Source: Dorea sp.
Lineage (GTDB): Bacteria > Bacillota > Clostridia > Lachnospirales > Lachnospiraceae
Direction of reading: 5' to 3'
NCBI GenBank assembly: GCA_022769185.1
Contig: JALEKG010000038.1
Coordinates: 1 to 63,692 of the forward strand
DNA: 63,692 bases
This document shows, one piece after another, positions 62,238 to 63,692 of this stretch (position 1 is its first letter; every line of letters starts with the position of its first letter). Under the pieces are notes generated by a model, which was not told the origin of the DNA, searched no databases, and saw nothing but the letters and a program-made list of their open reading frames with translations. A program made the translations under genes and the position numbers.

Positions 62238-63545
62238 TTATCTGTGCTTCAGTAATTCCGGTTTAAGAATTATTTCGTTTGCAGGTATTTTATGAATACC
62301 AAGTAAATCTAATATTTCCCTGCCATAGTAGAATTCAAACATTTCATAAGGTGATTTGTCACCAAGTTCAGGTCTTCCATAGGAATTGATGTGGTCCATC
62401 ATGAGACCTATTTGTGACTGAGTGTACAGCCCAAGGTCAGTGGATTTTGGAATGATTCTTCTTATGAATTCATGGTTGTTTTCACAAGCACCCTTCTGAC
62501 CGGGAGAAGAGGGATCACAATAAAATACCTGAGACCTTATCACACCATCGGAGTCAACTTCAATACCGAAAGGATCAGAAAATTCGGTTCCGTTGTCTGC
62601 CAGACATATGGGAAATAGTTTGGTAAAGTTATCAAAACCAAGTAATTCGTATAGATGATTAAATATGTCAGTCACAGATTTAGAGTCATTTGCTTCGCGC
62701 AAAAATGCCAGTTGAAGCTTTGGAAGTATAAAGTGAATGGTAAGTAATACAGAGCCACCTTTTATCCCTTCTACAGAATCGAGTTCAGCAACAGGGAGCG
62801 AAGGATTCTCATTCCTGTAAACGATATAGTCGTCATAGGTTCTGCCTATTCTACAGGATTTGTCAACTTTGAGAGGAACTGACTTTTTCTTTCTGGGCTT
62901 AAACCTGACCTTCCTGGGCATATCTATGTTTTGGGCAGAAAAAAGGCCATGATCAGCATAGATATAAGCTGTTTTTTCACAGCAGGAAATCTTGTCCTGA
63001 TTGTTAGCAAGTATGTGGTGAATAGACTGACCATTTTTGAGTAAAGGGCTGATTACGGAATCCAGCTGTTTTAATTCCTCTTCACAGAGATTAAAGCCTG
63101 AACGTGATTCGCTCCGCACCAATTCATACTCTTTTTGTGCTGTAAGAGCTTTATAGAATCTTTTCTCAAGGGTGCAGCTATGTAAGAGATCACACCCATT
63201 ACATACATAGGGAGCCTTGGAAAGTTTGGGACATTTCTCTTTGCAATAATCCGCACAAGAGGTTGTACAACGACCACAGAAACTGCATTGGTTTCGGCTT
63301 TTATGACGTTTACAAGAGCAACATACATCACCATAATGGGAACAGTTCTTTCTGTTTAGGCAGTCATTAAAAGGTTTATAAGGAGCTCCTTTCTTTTCGA
63401 ATACGATATGGGATTTCACTTCTTTGGATACAGTGGTACAGTCCTTGAGAATCAGTCTGCCAATAGCTTTAAAACTCATGTTTTTATTAAGAGAATTTTC
63501 GATTACATATCTTTCATCTAAAACTAAATGTTTATTCTTATTCAT
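62238..63545 (-). CDS. IS30-family transposase
   Basis: 435 residues. HTH-like N-terminus (SLNKNMSFKAIGRLILKDCT), then a Cys-rich zinc-finger-like block (CSHYGDVCCSCKRHKSRNQC, CSFCGRCTTSC, CKEKC, CNGCDLLHSC), then a DDE integrase core: D in VAELDSVEGIKGG, D in CLADNGTEFSDP and E in GACENNHEFIRR. The ATG at 63545 follows AGGAGA; a longer frame to 63656 runs into the inverted repeat and lacks a binding site. The frame is intact, so the element may be active. Confidence 0.92.
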   Translation of the reverse strand: MNKNKHLVLDERYVIENSLNKNMSFKAIGRLILKDCTTVSKEVKSHIVFEKKGAPYKPFNDCLNRKNCSHYGDVCCSCKRHKSRNQCSFCGRCTTSCADYCKEKCPKLSKAPYVCNGCDLLHSCTLEKRFYKALTAQKEYELVRSESRSGFNLCEEELKQLDSVISPLLKNGQSIHHILANNQDKISCCEKTAYIYADHGLFSAQNIDMPRKVRFKPRKKKSVPLKVDKSCRIGRTYDDYIVYRNENPSLPVAELDSVEGIKGGSVLLTIHFILPKLQLAFLREANDSKSVTDIFNHLYELLGFDNFTKLFPICLADNGTEFSDPFGIEVDSDGVIRSQVFYCDPSSPGQKGACENNHEFIRRIIPKSTDLGLYTQSQIGLMMDHINSYGRPELGDKSPYEMFEFYYGREILDLLGIHKIPANEIILKPELLKHR

Positions 63546-63692
63546 ATATTTCTCCTGTTCCGGCCGGAGCTTAGAGATGGATGAACAGGAATAAGATAGC
63601 ATTAAGAATAAGTAATTTCTACACCTGATGTTTGGAAGTAGTAAGTTCCACATCAAGTTAGGTAGGGGTGGAAGTAAGTTTTACAAGTGAGA

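Larger units (their letters stand above)
61761..63690. mobile_element. IS30-family insertion sequence
   Basis: Terminal inverted repeats: left TCACTTGTAAAAGTTAATTCCAC (split here as TCACTTGTAAAA and GTTAATTCCAC, from 61761) matches the complement of the right end (63668-63690), 20 of 23 positions. Between them lie a minus-strand IS30 transposase and about 410 nt of structured non-coding tail. Total about 1.93 kb. The right terminus is 2 nt from the window end, so the target duplication cannot be checked. It lies downstream of the YesN-type gene. Confidence 0.75.

Overview
The window is 63.7 kb of a low-to-mid GC Firmicute chromosome, most likely a gut Lachnospiraceae (Dorea/Mediterraneibacter/Blautia-like). 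Support: strong AGGAGG ribosome binding sites, a T-box leader on pheST, a Firmicutes-type 6S RNA candidate, NiaR control of NAD synthesis, a SpoIID-family protein, an anaerobic early-cobalt (Cbi) cobalamin pathway, ATP-dependent PEP carboxykinase and a Feo iron system. This is inference from gene content; no rRNA or tRNA gene is present to confirm it.

Layout. 1-6.5 kb is an accessory-looking stretch: the end of a hexapeptide acyltransferase, a mazEF toxin-antitoxin pair with its own palindromic promoter/operator, three GNAT acetyltransferases (one N-terminally truncated), a membrane-anchored XRE regulator, and a LysR-flavodoxin-CMD/cupin group. 6.5-9.7 kb carries a nitroreductase-like protein, DgkA-type lipid kinase, a phasin-like coiled-coil protein and a UbiB/AarF kinase overlapping it. 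9.8-13.4 kb is the NAD de novo operon nadA-nadB-nadC followed by its repressor niaR. 13.5-21.4 kb holds a cytidylate-kinase-like protein, a convergent PEP/pyruvate-binding protein, a putative manganese exporter, a lactate-dehydrogenase-family enzyme, a Lys/Ala-rich DUF6465 protein, two membrane proteins and a PHP phosphoesterase. 21.5-28.3 kb has leuCD, an NhaC antiporter, thrC, pckA and the 6S RNA. 28.4-38.9 kb holds a SpoIID-like protein, a YihY/BrkB membrane protein, the Phe T-box with pheST, SppA, an RDD protein, queA, a cytosolic Cu/Zn-SOD-like protein and a convergent Xaa-Pro aminopeptidase.

39.1-54.6 kb is the centrepiece: a 16-gene, tightly overlapping cobalamin operon (cbiD-L-F-G-H-[J-E-T]-A-cobT-U-S-[U-like]-cobC-cbiB-cobD-cbiP-cbiC). 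It runs from cobalt-factor II to the lower-ligand steps. It lacks a cobalt chelatase, uroporphyrinogen methyltransferase, corrinoid adenosyltransferase and any cobalt transporter, and its predicted leader is too short for a cobalamin riboswitch. 54.7-58.8 kb is an iron module: a DtxR/MntR-type regulator divergent from feoA-feoA-feoB-FeoB-associated protein-Fur-like regulator. 58.8-61.7 kb has aroD and a YesM/YesN-type two-component pair. The last 1.9 kb is an IS30-family element whose non-coding tail carries three tandem 20-bp repeats matching an inverted copy at the far end, plus large nested hairpins.

The least explained items are: the IS30 element's structured tail; the CobU paralog with a degenerate P-loop inside the cob operon; the cobC/cbiB 170-nt overlap; the Fur-like protein without the usual His metal motif beside a DtxR-type protein with mixed metal ligands; and the phasin-UbiB pair in an apparently anaerobic background.
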